A stretch of 64,000 nucleotides of DNA, taken from Chondrilla cf. caribensis. Lineage: Eukaryota; Porifera; Demospongiae; Chondrillida; Chondrillidae. The stretch spans positions 3,475,553 through 3,539,552 of the forward strand of contig OZ026565.1 in NCBI GenBank assembly GCA_964020155.1. Direction: 5' to 3'. The number at the start of each line of letters is the position of its first letter. Within the stretch, counting starts at the first letter, position 1. The translations under genes and the position numbers were made by a program. Of this stretch, positions 43,501 through 55,784 are shown in pieces. Under the pieces are notes generated by a model. That model ran no database searches. It saw only the letters and a program-made list of their open reading frames with translations, and was not told the origin of the DNA.

Positions 43501-46500
43501 CCCCATCTGATGTTTTGAAGTGCATGTGTTGATAAGCTTCACTCCAAAACCAACTGTCAATTGTCACGCTCAATGGAATTTCAGGATCTATTGAAGTCAC
43601 ATTCAAATGCCAACCAACTCTGTGAACATGAAGACTCTCATAGGTTCTGTTGATGACCAAGTAGTCATCGACTTTGTCCATAGCAAAGTTGTTGACAGTA
43701 GTGTGTGTGGCATAATAACTGATGAAGTAGGAATCTGATCCCTCTCCACCTGTAACTAAGTTGTGTTGAGGGCCAAGGTAGAATATGTCATCTCCATTCT
43801 GCCCATCAATGATGTAGTGATAATCTTCAAGGGTGTAATCCAAATCTGCCTCAGGTGGGAGCTCTTGAATAGCAGTGAATTTGTTGTCATTCTTGTTCCC
43901 GATGTACTTTCCATGAATGGTCTCTCGATCAGGGTCCAATCCACCTATGATGCTTTTCTTATCCACCGGAATGAACCAGAGGACCTTGACTTTTTGTTCA
44001 GTGAACTTCACATTATTGGTCTCTCCCACTCCCATCACTATCTCTGTGACGTCTTTGTCAAAGTGGAGCTCTTCGTGATGAAGAACTTCGTTTCCTTCAA
44101 TGTCTGTCATCATCATGGTCAAATCCGCCGTGTTGTCATCATGTAGCTCAAAGGTGATGTTACCTCCATCCCATGATACTTGACCTCCAGCAAAGTTTAT
44201 TGTTACTGAATCGGGCCCTGCTGCTATATCATAATAGTTGTGGTAATCGGATAAATTTCTCAACAATTCCTGGTCTTCGTCGTACTGTTCATCTAATTTT
44301 TTGGATTTGTGCGCAGCTGTGAAGATGCCCCCAGTGGCAAAATCTAGCATATCCAGAATTGCATCTTTAACTCCTCTGAAGAATGCAGCAACTTTCTCTC
44401 CAACACTAGCATCTGGTGGGAGAGCATCAAATTCCTTTTTGATATCTCTATAGTAAACATCGATGCTCATTCTGTCTGCCATGAGAATTAGTGAGAGTGG
44501 CTCAAACTCAGGACCCAAGAAGTCAATAATCCCTATTGCTGCATCCAACACAGCATCCACATATCCTATGGGAGTACCCTCACGAACATCTTGTACCACA
44601 TTATATATGGTGAATATGGTACCCACCCATGGTACACCTTTGAGGAATTTCACTGCTTTGCCCATGCAACTCAGCTCCTCGACAGCTTCACCTGCAAGCA
44701 CTTCAGCGCCTCTATCTCCTACTTCTTCTTCTGCTATTTGGTTAACCTCATAGACATCATTCTTATATCGTTTGGACCATGCTTTTGAGACACCTCTGAC
44801 AATAGCTTTATCGAGGCTAAACATTTGGCTTATTCCATGTGCAGTTTGCAGTATCCCCATAACCCCCTCAAATGTCTTGTGTTGCTCAAAACTGTCAATC
44901 ACTCCCTGTATTCCAAGTACTGTTCCATAAAATGCTTCAATGTTACCAATCACACCTTCGGGAGTAACCTTTTTCTCCTTCATTTCACGAAATATACCAT
45001 CTGAGGAGAGTTTGGATTCATCAATCTCTGCTTCCATCTCTTCTCGATTTGAAGGTTCATCCGGATCGTATGCTGTGAACTCCACTTTTGAACTGCCTTT
45101 CTCGTATTTCACAGATTCTTTGTCTATTTTGAATCCTTTTCCATGCTCAAGTAAAACCTTATCCATCTGTTCAGCGAGGTACACCTGATCTCTACCAATG
45201 GCTTGAGATGTTCTTGATGACAAGCTACGATCTAGATTTCGTAAAAAAACATGAAATTCATTTCGTGCTGTAGCTCTTTCTGGAGGAGTTACTACTCTCC
45301 CATCCCATGGAGCATTTCTGAGTGGACCATGAGCAACTTTGCCTATTTCGGGAGGAGTGAAAATAATACAGTCAGAACCGAGGTCTGGCTCTATACCCAC
45401 AGAACTTTCCATGCAGTTTTCCACTTCATCAACAACACGCTCTCTCACTACTACATCACCAGTATCAATATCAGTGCTGTCTGGCCTTGTTTTGATTTAG
45501 TTCCCAAATAGTTGCATTCCCTGTCTAGCATGGCCAACCTCCAGTCCTGATAACCACTGACCTACCATTCGGGAAAAGTGTAGTTTCAAAATATCCATCT
45601 GGGGTAACTCGTCCAAATATTTGCTTCCCCACAGCTCATCCCTGTGTCCGGTGTACTTGATGGGTGCTATGTGTCCTTGAACCATAGGGTGACCATGGAA
45701 GAATTCAACATGAGTCAGGGAATCATGGTTGTACAAATCCATGGCAAGTCTACTAGTTGTCCAAGATCGATAGTCGCGAATAGATTCAGATAGAAACAGA
45801 GATACCCCTGCAATGGCATTGTAGGCACTTTCGTCATTCACTCTTATGCTATCGTTTCTTCCCAACATCCACATCTGTGATTCTGGGAAGAAGTAGCTGT
45901 CCGTTTTGGACATGATGGTTGGATAATCCGTCTTTTCCAGTGATGGAAAATTCACATCCGTGTTTTTATTGTCATCTGGATGATTTGGATTTTCAGCATG
46001 AATAATGCCTTCCATCCTGACAGCAAAAGCATCCATGTCAGTTCCACCTTTGGCCGATTCATACTTCATACTCAAAACCCACTGACCATATCTGTAGTAG
46101 ACATATTTGTCTTCAAATTCATTGCCATCCTTATCCTTGTTGATGTATATCCCATTGTCACTGTGAGGGTACTGAAATCCTCTTTCTCCAAAGAGTTTTA
46201 TATCTCTTCCAATGTCCTGTTTGGCAGTATACTCTCTTACTTGAATGTTCACGATTGAGTCATCTGCATACCTGCGAACTAGTTTCCATGGAGAAATAGC
46301 TCCCAGCCAGTAGCCTGGAACCGTAATGTGATCAAATACTGTTTTTGTCGCTCTACTCAAAATATTGAACAGATCATCGGAATCAAAGTAAAACACCTCA
46401 TCTACTCCTCCTTCAGTACTAGTGACAGTCATAAGCAAGTGGTCTAAAGTAGAAGCAAAGGACAAGAGGCTTTCCTCCTCCAAGCTCTCCGCATCCTCTT

Positions 46501-47242
46501 CCATTACTTCGTATAATTCATCACTTGTTATTGGCTTCACTGCAATGTCCACATGATATGTAACCACTACCTTTGAAAGCGATGCTCTGTCCACTGTCCA
46601 ATCGATGCCTGAATCAGGGGTTATTTCACCAACCAGCTCCAAGCCGGTAGAGTCAATTCCCACAACTCCAATCCGAATGTCTACCACTGTATCCACATGC
46701 CTTTCCTTAAGATCAGCAAGTAGCCCCCACCCCCACACATAGTTAATAAATTCAATTCCGTCCTCTCTCATCTCGCCGATGCTACACCCAACTAGACTTA
46801 CACGTGAGATCTTTCCTGCCTCCTTAACTCCTGGAAGTGCTGCTATTGCCTTTGCTATCTCATCAGTGAGCAGTCCGCCTAGCTGATCTTGATTATCCCA
46901 TCTGTAAGAACTGTATCCAATAACTTGAACTCGGGTACGACTATCGGGTAGTGCTGGTATGTCTTTCCCATTGTCTATCTCATAGAGTTGGGTGTCATTG
47001 TTCCATTTGGCCAGTTTGAATTCCATAGCACTTGCATCAAATATGACCACATCCGAGAATTCAGGATGCTGCTTGTACAGAAAATTGGCCAGAAAGGAGA
47101 GAGATTCATTGACCTCGGGCAATGCTAGTATCTGTCTCTGATAGCGTATGGTAGCATTCACGTCGAATGTTACATCTCCTTGAACCAATGGACCAGTCCT
47201 CCAGAACAGAGGCAAGAGTGCCATCAGTAGTAACAGTAACAT
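40589..47242 (-). pseudogene. Paralogue D: C80-like/RTX gene broken by one in-frame stop
   Basis: The ATG at 47242 opens the usual signal peptide and C80-like domain, but codon 582 (45497-45499) is TAA where the paralogues have a tyrosine codon. The same frame then stays open to the normal stop at 40589. The pieces are 581 codons (signal, C80-like domain, part of the middle) and about 1,635 codons (rest of the middle, pore-like segment, five RTX units). No other lesion was seen, so the change is recent, polymorphic or a sequencing error. If translated, D yields a secreted N-terminal fragment only. The N-terminus groups with C and E. The inferred intron is 6.2 kb because of a transposon cluster. 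Confidence 0.85.
45497..45499 (-). other. Premature stop codon in paralogue D
   Basis: TAA in frame at codon 582, differing by one base from the tyrosine codon found in B, C and E at the same place (within GNYIKTRPDS). Confidence 0.9.
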
Positions 47243-48838
47243 TGCTGCTTGTGCCCAGGAAGGGGAGTGGATGTCTCCTGAAATACAAATCGAACAATAT
47301 GTATAAAAAAGTGCATAGAATATTATTACACACTGTATTTGAGTATTTTTTGTTCAATGCCGTGTACCGTATTATATAATCACTAGGACATTCCTGGCCT
47401 TTTTAATGAGTTTGCTTGCTGAAGGTGATCTCTGTGATCAAAAGTCCCGGACAATGCTAATTAAATCACTCATAAAGGGTAAATTTTGAAGGATACAGGA
47501 TGTATATGAAGTTTGAACTTCTCACTGGGGTAGCCCCGATCTTAAGTCAGAGTAGTACCAATTGAATCAAAAGTAGTGTTACAGATACTTACTAGAAGTA
47601 TGCAGATAGTAAATGGACATGCATAATATGGTATAGGCACATGCAGGTATGGAACATTTACTTTTACATCAAATACTGTAGTAGTGTCCGTGGTGTATTC
47701 AGAGGTAGGATAATGAATTGTATCTCAAATTAATTGTTCTGGGTCGAAATTTTGCAACAGTATTTTGTCAATTTTATCATGACTGTATTTATTATATACT
47801 ATAACATATTGAATCACATTACATTAGTATTCAATGTATAATACTGTTGTACAGTTGTGGTCAACATCAAAGGAAAAAGTGTGCCTGTCCGTATTAGAAT
47901 AATTATATCCACCAAGTGCCCATGACTAGTCATAACAATTTACTTTTAACAATGAATATCTATTATCACTTTGGCATTTCATCAGACAGATTATATAAGG
48001 TCCAACATAACTGAATAAGTACAAATTCTAAACGTCCAACATTAGTTCGTTCATGTCCACCTCTTCCAGAGAGGAATCAGAGTGCTGAACAATGTTAAAT
48101 GTGAAAATAAATCGTACCTCCAGTGTGTATAAGGTGTATGTGTTGTTTATTAGAAGCATTTGCAGCGTTCTTTGCGGATACGGCTGACTGTTCTGTTACC
48201 TAGCTTCGGTTACGAATCGACCTAACCACAGCGCTGTGGCCACCTGTATGGTGGCCCATAAGGACACTTCCACCGTGCTTGAACTTGCCGAATCGCCCGA
48301 TTCGATTGCTTCGGTCCAGAAGATGCTGAATTGCCTCATTCGATCACTTCGGGCGATTCGATAACATCTTCGGATGAATCAGCAACGCCACATTATGGTC
48401 ACCTGCATATCTGTGTCATGACTGTAATGACTGGAACTACTACCAGATACTTTACCTTGGCTTGGGGACCTGCTATTCCACCCAGGCCCACACGCTGGTC
48501 CAACAAAGGGAGTCTTCTAGCTCCTAAATTGAGGACTTTGATGTTAAATTTGATATAGTATAACTAATTTAAAACTAATTATTATGGTAATTAATGTCCT
48601 TATGAGCCACCACACACCTGCCTTGCATGTGTTGTTTATCACAAGCATTTGCAGCGTTCTTTGAGGATACAGCTGACTGTTCTGTTGCCTAGCTTCCGTT
48701 ATGAATCGACCTAACCACAGTGCTGTGGCCACTGTGTCCCATAAGGACACTTCCACCGTGCTTGAACTTGCCGAATCGCCCGATTCGATTGCTTCGGTCC
48801 AGAAGATGCTGAATTGCCTCATTCGATCGCTTCGGGCG

Positions 48839-48908
48839 ATTCAATAACATCTTGTCCCTGTCAAGAAAGCGTCATTCGATAACATCTTGTCCCTGTCAAG
48901 AAAGCGTC
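48839..48908. repeat. 35-base direct tandem repeat
   Basis: Two copies of a unit containing ACATCTTGTCCCTGTCAAGA, starting at 48839 and 48874. Confidence 0.85.
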
Positions 48909-48921
48909 AAAGCGTCAGCTG

Positions 48922-48968
48922 AAAGTGTCCCTATGCGCCACCTGTATGGTGGCGCATAGGGACACTTT
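48922..48968. repeat. Perfect 21-base palindrome with 5-base loop
   Basis: Arms at 48922-48942 and 48948-48968 (AAAGTGTCCCTATGCGCCAC and its complement). The arm matches the terminal sequence of the surrounding TIR family, so this looks like two element ends joined head to head. Confidence 0.9.
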
Positions 48969-49300
48969 CCACCGTGCTCGAACTTGCCAAATCGCCCAAT
49001 TCGATTGCTTTGTCCAAGGAAGTTGCTGAATTGCCTGATTTGATCGCTTTGGGCGATTCGATAATATCTTCGGATGAATCAGCAATGCCATATTCTGGTC
49101 ACCTGCATATCTGTGTTATGACTGAATTGACTGGAACTGCAGCCCGATACTTTACCTTGGCTTGAGGACCTGCTATTCCACCCAGGCCCACACGCTGGTC
49201 CAACAAAAGGGGTCTTCTAGCTCCTAAATTGTGGACTTTGGTGTTAAATTTGATATGGTATAACTAATTTAAAACTAATTATTATGGTAATTAATTCCTC

Positions 49301-49879
49301 ATTTATGAATCATCTCATCTATGAATAGCCTCAATCAGCCGAATGGCAGATAGGGTAGGTACAGGTAGGATTGACATTTGTGTATCTCTACAAACTTTAA
49401 GATAGTTGTCTTGAAAAGTGACAAATGTCTTCAAAATGTTTGTCTGGTAAAAATGCTGCCCAAAAATAACTGTTAGGCTAAGCACTATATTTCAGCTTTC
49501 TCGACCCTGCAGCTACTTCCAATTGAACATATACTTTTGGTCTGGCAGCAGGAGTCATTGACACTCATTAAACATATTATAGTTATGAATGGAGTTCAAT
49601 AGTTCAATAGTTCATATTGACCTGTATTAATATTAAATTGGATACATACAGAAGAAATTGATAAGCTATGTCAGGATGTTGACACACTGTATAGGTCACG
49701 CTTTACATATTCATCACACTATCTTCTACCATATATGCATCTTCAAATTAAGTACACAACATGGTATCATCACAACGTCAAACAAAGGTCATCAATAATT
49801 GGCAAGAAAATGAAAATGCACGAATATGCAATCTTTGTGGGTAGAGTATCTGTTTGCAGTTCCAGACGATACAGTCACG
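49301..49879. other. Intronic spacer, nothing recognised
   Basis: AT-rich unique sequence between two TIR-element copies. I see no open frame, repeat or motif that I can support. Confidence 0.5.
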
Positions 49880-50089
49880 TGATATGCAGGTGACCAGAAT
49901 ATGGCATTGCCGATAATATTATATCCGAAGATATTACCGACTCGACCGAAGCGATCGAATCGCCCGATTCGGCATTGCCAATTTTCCGAAGATATTATCG
50001 AATCGCCCGAAGCGATCGAAACGGCCTATTCGGCAATATCCATGGACCAAAGCGATCGAATCGGGCGATTCGGTCGCGGCGGAAAGTGT

Positions 50090-50096
50090 CCTTATG
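50090..50096. repeat. Left target-site duplication CCTTATG
   Basis: Identical to 52593-52599 on the far side of the 2.5 kb TIR element. Confidence 0.8.
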
Positions 50097-52592
50097 TAGG
50101 GGTCGCAACGTAAAAAATCGATGTCATCGGATCTTGATGAAAATTACAAGATATATGCAACTCAAGTCAGAGAATCTAATGGTGATCTTCGTTTCTTGAT
50201 AGATTAATGTTCGGGAAAGTTACACGCGATTAACCTCGTATTTCGTACAGCGGCGCGATTAAATTTATACTCATGAATTTGAATCAAACTGGAATTCGCC
50301 CTCAATTCACAAGTGATATACTGGATACATTTACTAAGGAAATGTGCAGACAAGTGGAAGGAAAATAAGAAAATGACGGAGCTACGCTGGCATATGTTCG
50401 ACGGTGTAATCAAATTTGGTTACATTTTGTGCCATTATAAGTTAGATGGAAATGAAAGCAAAACAGACCCTCACGCTATCAAAGGTTCACCGACATCTGA
50501 GCTACCCATGACCGAAAAACGGTGAGGCTTACTCTTCGCAAACCACCTGGGTGACGAGGGTCAATTTTGATATACGGTAAAGTTAGACGATATGAGGCAA
50601 AATTTGACACCAATGGAGGAAACTCTCACCCTGTTTTACGATTTCAAACGCTTTTAGAATCGTATTCACCTTGGACATGGACAAAAATGAATATTTTTTA
50701 CAATATTAATATTATTTAACTATTGACAAGCAGCCATTTTTCTCGACGTTTCGCGAATCACGAAACTAACGTATATATCAGCGGTAATCTTGAAAATACA
50801 AATAGCATGCAGCTATTATCCTGCAGAAAACGGTCCTGTGAAGTTAGATTTATATAGAAGACGAGATTTGAATCAACACCTGACTAATTCGAATATATTA
50901 TATTTTAATGAACTGAGCAGAAATGATCAGTCTCAGTGCATGACGCATTACTAAACAGCCTCTGTGTATGAATGTGAAACCAACCACTGAGTGTACATGA
51001 TATCGAAGTGGTCCACATTGGAGGATGCTGTTGGTAAACCTTTCTGTATGTCTACTTATGATTGGTGGCATCAAACGTAATCCTGCCCTGTGCATGAAAT
51101 TCAAAATGGTAAGGTACAATAAAAATTAATATAAATTCAATTGATTCAGAAACAATACAACGTACATTCCAATTGGAAAGAAATAGAATTTTTATTGACA
51201 ATGTTTCACCATATATGAAGATTCACCTACATACAAGGATGATATCCAATTGCTGTAACATTGTGGAAACAATCTGAGAAAACAGGTCAATATCTTGGTG
51301 ATGTGTTCTACAAACAATCTACAGTCAAATTATCCATTAAATTTTGTGACTGTTTCATCAAAAGCCTTAATAAGTATTATTTGCTTGAAGCAGTACAATG
51401 GATTGCAGTACCTATCAGAAGTGAAAAACAGCTTTGCAGAAAAGCATCGCTTTCTGCAAAGAAGTAGCAGACATACAAATTAAAGGTTTCCCAACAGCAT
51501 TCTCCAATGTGGACCACTTTAAAATCGTGCATAGTCACAATGTGCTGATTCAGAACAAACACATGGAGCTGTTGAAAACTCCAATAGTAATGAAGAAAGG
51601 AAATATGTATGGCTCGACTACATGGTCTTGGAGGATAATGAGATAAATGACATATCTGAACTTCAGTATGACAATGAAGATGAATTATGCCATTTTGCAT
51701 TAGCAATGGACTATGCAGTAGGAGATTAAAGAGTAATTGACAACTATGTGATTGCATAGAGTTAAATGCATTCACTAATAAGGCAATTCTATTGGCAAAT
51801 GGTTGATTGATGATGAAACAAAGCATAAAAATATACCAGATGCATTGACAATACATGCAAACATATCTCCATGGAACTGTCAGGTAGCTTCCTACTGTAG
51901 CTATCTCCAGTTTCGCGAGGCACGTGATTATCACATGCCAAGTATATTGCGTAACACTTCAAGTATTATGTGTAGAATGTGGAAAAGTGAAATTAATGTG
52001 ATCTATTTTAGGAATCAAGTTACGATTCTTAAAGCGTTTGAAATCGTAAAACAGGGTGAGATTTCCTCCATTGGTGTCAAACTTTGCCTCATATCGTCGA
52101 TTAGTTTTAACTTTACCGTATATCAAAATTGACCCTCGTCACCCAGGTGGTTTGCGAAGAGTAAGCCTCACCGTTTTTCGGTCATGGGTAGCTCAGATGT
52201 CGGTCAACCTTTGATAGCGTGAGGGTTTGTTTTGCTTTCATTTCCATCTTATAATGGCACAAAATGTAACCAAATTTGATTACACCGTCGAACATATGCC
52301 AGCGTAGCTCCGTCATTTTCTTATTTTCCTTCCACTTGTCTGCACATTTCCTTAGTAAATGTATCCAGTATATCACTTGTGAATTGAGGGCGAATTCCAG
52401 TTTGATTCAAATTCATGAGTATAAATTTAATCGCGCCGCTGTACGAAATACGAGGTTAATCGCGTGTAACTTTCCCGAACATTAATCTATCAAGAAACGA
52501 AGATCACCATTAGATTCTCTGACTTGAGTTGCATATATCTTGTAATTTTCATCAAGATCCGATGACATCGATTTTTTACGTTGCGACCCCTA
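50097..52592. mobile_element. 2.5 kb DNA element with about 570-base terminal inverted repeats
   Basis: It starts TAGGGGTCGCAACGTAAAAA and ends with the inverse. The arms run 50097-50664 and 52021-52592 and are nearly identical. The 7-base duplication CCTTATG flanks it, and it interrupts the end of another TIR element (GTCCTTATG to GCCACC). The 1.36 kb interior has only short broken frames on the plus strand, about 51261-51728, including IKGFPTAFSNVDHFKI and KYVWLDYMVLEDNEI, possibly remains of a transposase or captured gene. Long arms resemble foldback-type elements. The TA-GGG start fits hAT-like ends, but a 7-base duplication is not the usual 8. Confidence 0.8.
51261..51728 (+). pseudogene. 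Broken coding-like frames inside the 2.5 kb element
   Basis: Three short overlapping plus-strand frames can be chained only with frameshifts: about 51261-51467, 51434-51646, then a stretch ending at a TAA at 51727-51729 that encodes SNEERKYVWLDYMVLEDNEI. The phrase GFPTAF followed by NVDHFKI is faintly like the catalytic region of Harbinger-type transposases, but no catalytic triad can be traced. Not recognised with confidence. Confidence 0.25.
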
Positions 52593-52599
52593 CCTTATG
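52593..52599. repeat. Right target-site duplication CCTTATG
   Basis: Matches 50090-50096. Confidence 0.8.
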
Positions 52600-52619
52600 G
52601 CCACCACACACCTGCCTTG

Positions 52620-52775
52620 CGGTTCGACTTCTCCCTGGAAGCGACAATTTTGAAGATATGACTAAGCCCTATCAGCCCCAAAACACGCAGCTGAATACTC
52701 AATGGGCACATAACGCCTGTTTCTTTAGATTTTTTGCGAGCATTCACCCAAGCCGTGGAAACGAGGAGAAGTAGA
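52620..52775 (+). other. Possible gene fragment with NTQLNTQWA motif
   Basis: The plus strand encodes LPGSDNFEDMTKPYQPQNTQ followed by LNTQWAHNACF, ending in a stop at 52772-52774. The pattern P-x-NT-x(4)-T-x-WA faintly resembles the start of the tyrosine-recombinase-derived domain of KIAA1958/ZMYM-type proteins. It is short, with no support around it, so it is at best a captured fragment. Confidence 0.2.
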
Positions 52776-52784
52776 ATGGCGAAG

Positions 52785-53050
52785 CTCTAGAGTCGGTCTC
52801 TCTGTGACAAATCAATCCCTACGAAATATTCAGAATACTGTTATTTGCTTCATAATTGAAAATTCTATTGATTCTCGAATTGTAATAGGTACGCATAGCT
52901 AATAGGACCTTCCTTCACCAGCCGTTGTGCGTGAGTTGTCCTTTCGGAATATGCGATAATGTGCGATATAGTTACGATTTGGCATCGTCGACTCTGCATG
53001 CCTTCCGGTACAGAAAATTAATAGGTTCCTGATGAGACCAGACCCTTTTT
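52785..53050. mobile_element. Partial copy of the TTAA-flanked element family
   Basis: Resembles 35545-35830 (GACAAATC, ATATTCAGAATA, CCTGATGAGACCAGACCC). The right terminal block is missing, so it is truncated. Confidence 0.5.
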
Positions 53051-53444
53051 TTAACTTCTCCCAAGTGCACAGTGCTATACAATGACGCGCTCCGAAAGTT
53101 CTGGGAATTACGGAATTCCCCCAATTCGAATCGGCAGCGTACTTCAAAACCGTGTTCATCAACAACGAAGAGTAACTGACTCAAATCAGGCACGCTGATT
53201 CTACACATGTAGGTGCACTCCCCGTTTAAGATTAACACCTGTATCTTCTAACATCGTTGGTTTATACAGCGTTAAAGTCAATGTATTACGGAATTACCCC
53301 CGTTTACCTTAGTCTAAGAGGTATTTCAAGTGGTTTGACAAAATTCAATTTTAAACAAGTTTTCAAGGTCAACTTAGTAAGTTCTTCCGACCTTAATAAC
53401 ATCTGATGCATTGATTTCAATACACTGTAATAAATTTAACTAAC

Positions 53445-53611
53445 CAGCAATGTCCTTTATTTTCTAGTTCAATGTGGAAATTCACCACCTCTTGCACTGG
53501 TGCTGTTACAGTAGGTAAAATCAATTCTCTTGACCTTAATTGTAGCTGACCTCCAATTGAATTTCTCTCTTCTCAGATTGGAATGATATCTACCAGCTGT
53601 TTCAGAATCTG
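53445..53611 (-). other. Inferred non-coding first exon of paralogue D
   Basis: Between the TATA box and the conserved donor. No minus-strand ATG. The right end is approximate. Confidence 0.4.
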
Positions 53612-53635
53612 AGAGAGAGTGTGGCTGTGTGTGCC

Positions 53636-53642
53636 TTTTATA
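53636..53642 (-). promoter_or_regulatory. TATA box of paralogue D
   Basis: Minus-strand CTATAAAAGG in the conserved promoter block. It is 6.4 kb from the D start codon because transposons enlarge the interval. Confidence 0.6.
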
Positions 53643-53962
53643 GCAGTTGGGTTAATTAGAGCAGGCCTGAACTTCCTGTCAACGCACCATTGTGGATAAT
53701 GATGATGATACTATGATAATATTAATTGTATTCATAATTATTTTTCCTTGAGTGTGGTTTCTGATGAACTTCCTGTACAGGATGTGCATGATACAGCATA
53801 AGCACTGGTACAGCAGTATGTACTCTCCTCCTATAAAAAATTGATAATTTATTTTTCATTGACAAGTATTGATTGCAGAACTATCACAATTCAAAGTAGT
53901 GTAGATGTGTATGAAAATATTGTTACAGTAGTCCATGAATAAATGCTAATATGTATGTTTGT

Positions 53963-53965
<3 letters not shown>

Positions 53966-54010
<45 letters not shown>

Positions 54011-54018
54011 AACACACA
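53966..54018. repeat. (CA)n microsatellite
   Basis: A short CA run homologous to those upstream of A, B and C. Confidence 0.95.
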
Positions 54019-55723
54019 AAAAACATAATTATACGTATAAATATCAAGTATTAATACACATATACAATGGACAGACTCATAATACATGCATTTAAATATT
54101 TAATATTTAAACATACACACACATACTCATCAGTAGACTCACAAAGCATGTAGCCCATGTACAAAGGAACGCATCAGCAGTATGAATTTTAACGAAAAAA
54201 TCAATATCCTTCCAATTGCAGGTTTGAAATTATTCATTTATGCATGATTATTCAAAGATGAAATTTTGATGCTCGAGCATACTCATTTGCATATCCACAC
54301 ACCAAGCTATTGGACTGGTTTATGTACCGTAACTTTGCTATTATAGTTACTATGCCTCATGTACATTGCATGACAGCTGTAGATAGGTACAGACTAATGT
54401 ATTATGTAGTACATGAATAATTATATGTTATACATGTAGCTTACAGCTGTAAAAATATCTTGTGTCAGGCTGTGAGCCATCTCAGATTGTGCACGTGTTT
54501 TGTTCGTCTTCAACACTCAAATGATTAATGAGTTCGATTCGCTGCAGTAATCTCTTGAGTGTTAAGAAGTAATAGCCATGGAAGCACAAAGTTGTGGTTC
54601 ACTTGCTACTACTTTGTATAACGGAATGTTGTCTAGTACTATGCAATTAGTCTCACTCTCGGCCACTTACACAGCCTAAGGGCAAGAATGTGGTACTCAC
54701 ATATTTATGCACTAAAACACACATGGAGGTGCAAGCATATACACTCATATGTACACACAGATGCATTCATACATGCACACAAAGCTACCAACATACATTG
54801 TTATGCATATATGTCAATTTAATATATCAATTTCAATGAATATGTAATTACTGATTGTTGTCAACTTTACCGAATCATTCCCGAGATTTATGGATTTTTT
54901 CAGTGGCTACTTGTCCCTCACAGATTGGTCATTTCTCACAATTTACCACAACTGAAACCACAGGGTGTGGGATCCGATTGTCTTTATTGGAATCGACGGT
55001 CTTGAGAGGTTCCATCATAATCGACAAGCAGTCGCTTCTATAGCTAGTCGATCTAGTTGTTTTATCGTTATTCGTCATTCTCTAGTGGATTAAATTTCCA
55101 GCCTGTTCGATTTTCGTTCGGCAGTATTCTGATCGATAAATTCAAGTTCTTGGACAGATTTGCGTAGGTCCTTCGACGTCAATTCATCAATCAAACAAGG
55201 TAAAAGCTCACGATTAATTTCGGTTGGAGCATAACGTCAAGTTCATTTCTCAAAAAGCGGCTCTTCGATTCGTTCGAGCATTTGACAGCCATTTGCAATA
55301 TGACGTCATTAACTGGCTGGTTTGTGATCATCACACATACCTACTTTTTTGTCGAAATTACAATAGTAAACTGGGATGTAATAATTAGCACTATACAGTA
55401 TAACTAAATACAGTATAATATTCGACAAGGTTCTGGACTACTATTGTGGTTATTAATTTTATCAAGCCCAATCAATAAATATAAAACGTGCTAAGTTTAT
55501 ATATCGTTTTAACTGCATGTGTCCGTTAAATTGTATTTCAGCTGTGAGCATGCATGTACAAACTAATATGTGTCATTGTATACAAAGTTACTATGTATTA
55601 CACCAGTGCACTAGTTTTCACCAGTCATGAGATGAGATGATGACTGATGAGATTGATTTGCTTCAGTAATTTCTTAACCATCATGGAACAGGATGTTGTG
55701 GTTCAGTTGCTATTATACTTTGC

Positions 55724-55727
<4 letters not shown>
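54019..55727. other. Conserved intergenic spacer upstream of D, no gene seen
   Basis: Closely matches 36870-38518 in the C spacer, including the TGACGTCA palindrome near 55302. No coding sequence is apparent. Confidence 0.6.

Positions 55728-55780
<53 letters not shown>
55728..55780. repeat. (CA)n at a deletion junction
   Basis: The CA run is followed directly by CTAGCCATGTATACTACAG, which in the C-D spacer lies about 1.2 kb beyond its CA tract (39925). The inverted arm and retroelement between them are absent here, so the microsatellite marks a deletion, or the pre-insertion state. Confidence 0.75.

Positions 55781-55784
<4 letters not shown>

Larger units (their letters stand above)
48160..49300. 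mobile_element. Tandem copies of a short TIR element family
   Basis: The segment at about 48140-48600 recurs at about 48625-48850 and again, from the middle onward, at about 48950-49300. Shared parts include GCAGCGTTCTTTG, GTGCTTGAACTTGCCGAATC and CACCTGCATATCTGTG. Ends resemble GGTGGCCCATAAGGACACTT and the opposite TGTCCTTATGAGCCACC. A further inverted copy lies at about 49880-50096, with its end at 52593-52610. No protein is encoded. Confidence 0.6.
47278..53444 (-). other. Inferred 5' intron of paralogue D, expanded by transposons
   Basis: The donor CTG|GTTAGT (GT at 53444-53443) and acceptor TTGTATTTCAG (AG at 47279-47278) match the other copies. The first 870 bases next to the acceptor match the 5' flank of E. 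From about 48160 to 52800 the intron is filled with TIR elements. If the splice model is right this is the longest intron in the family. Alternatively D may use a nearer promoter that I cannot see. Confidence 0.4.

Noticed and set aside
51377..51934. A 185-codon minus-strand frame inside the 2.5 kb element.
   Set aside because: It lies opposite the more coding-like broken plus-strand frames, has odd composition and no recognisable domain.
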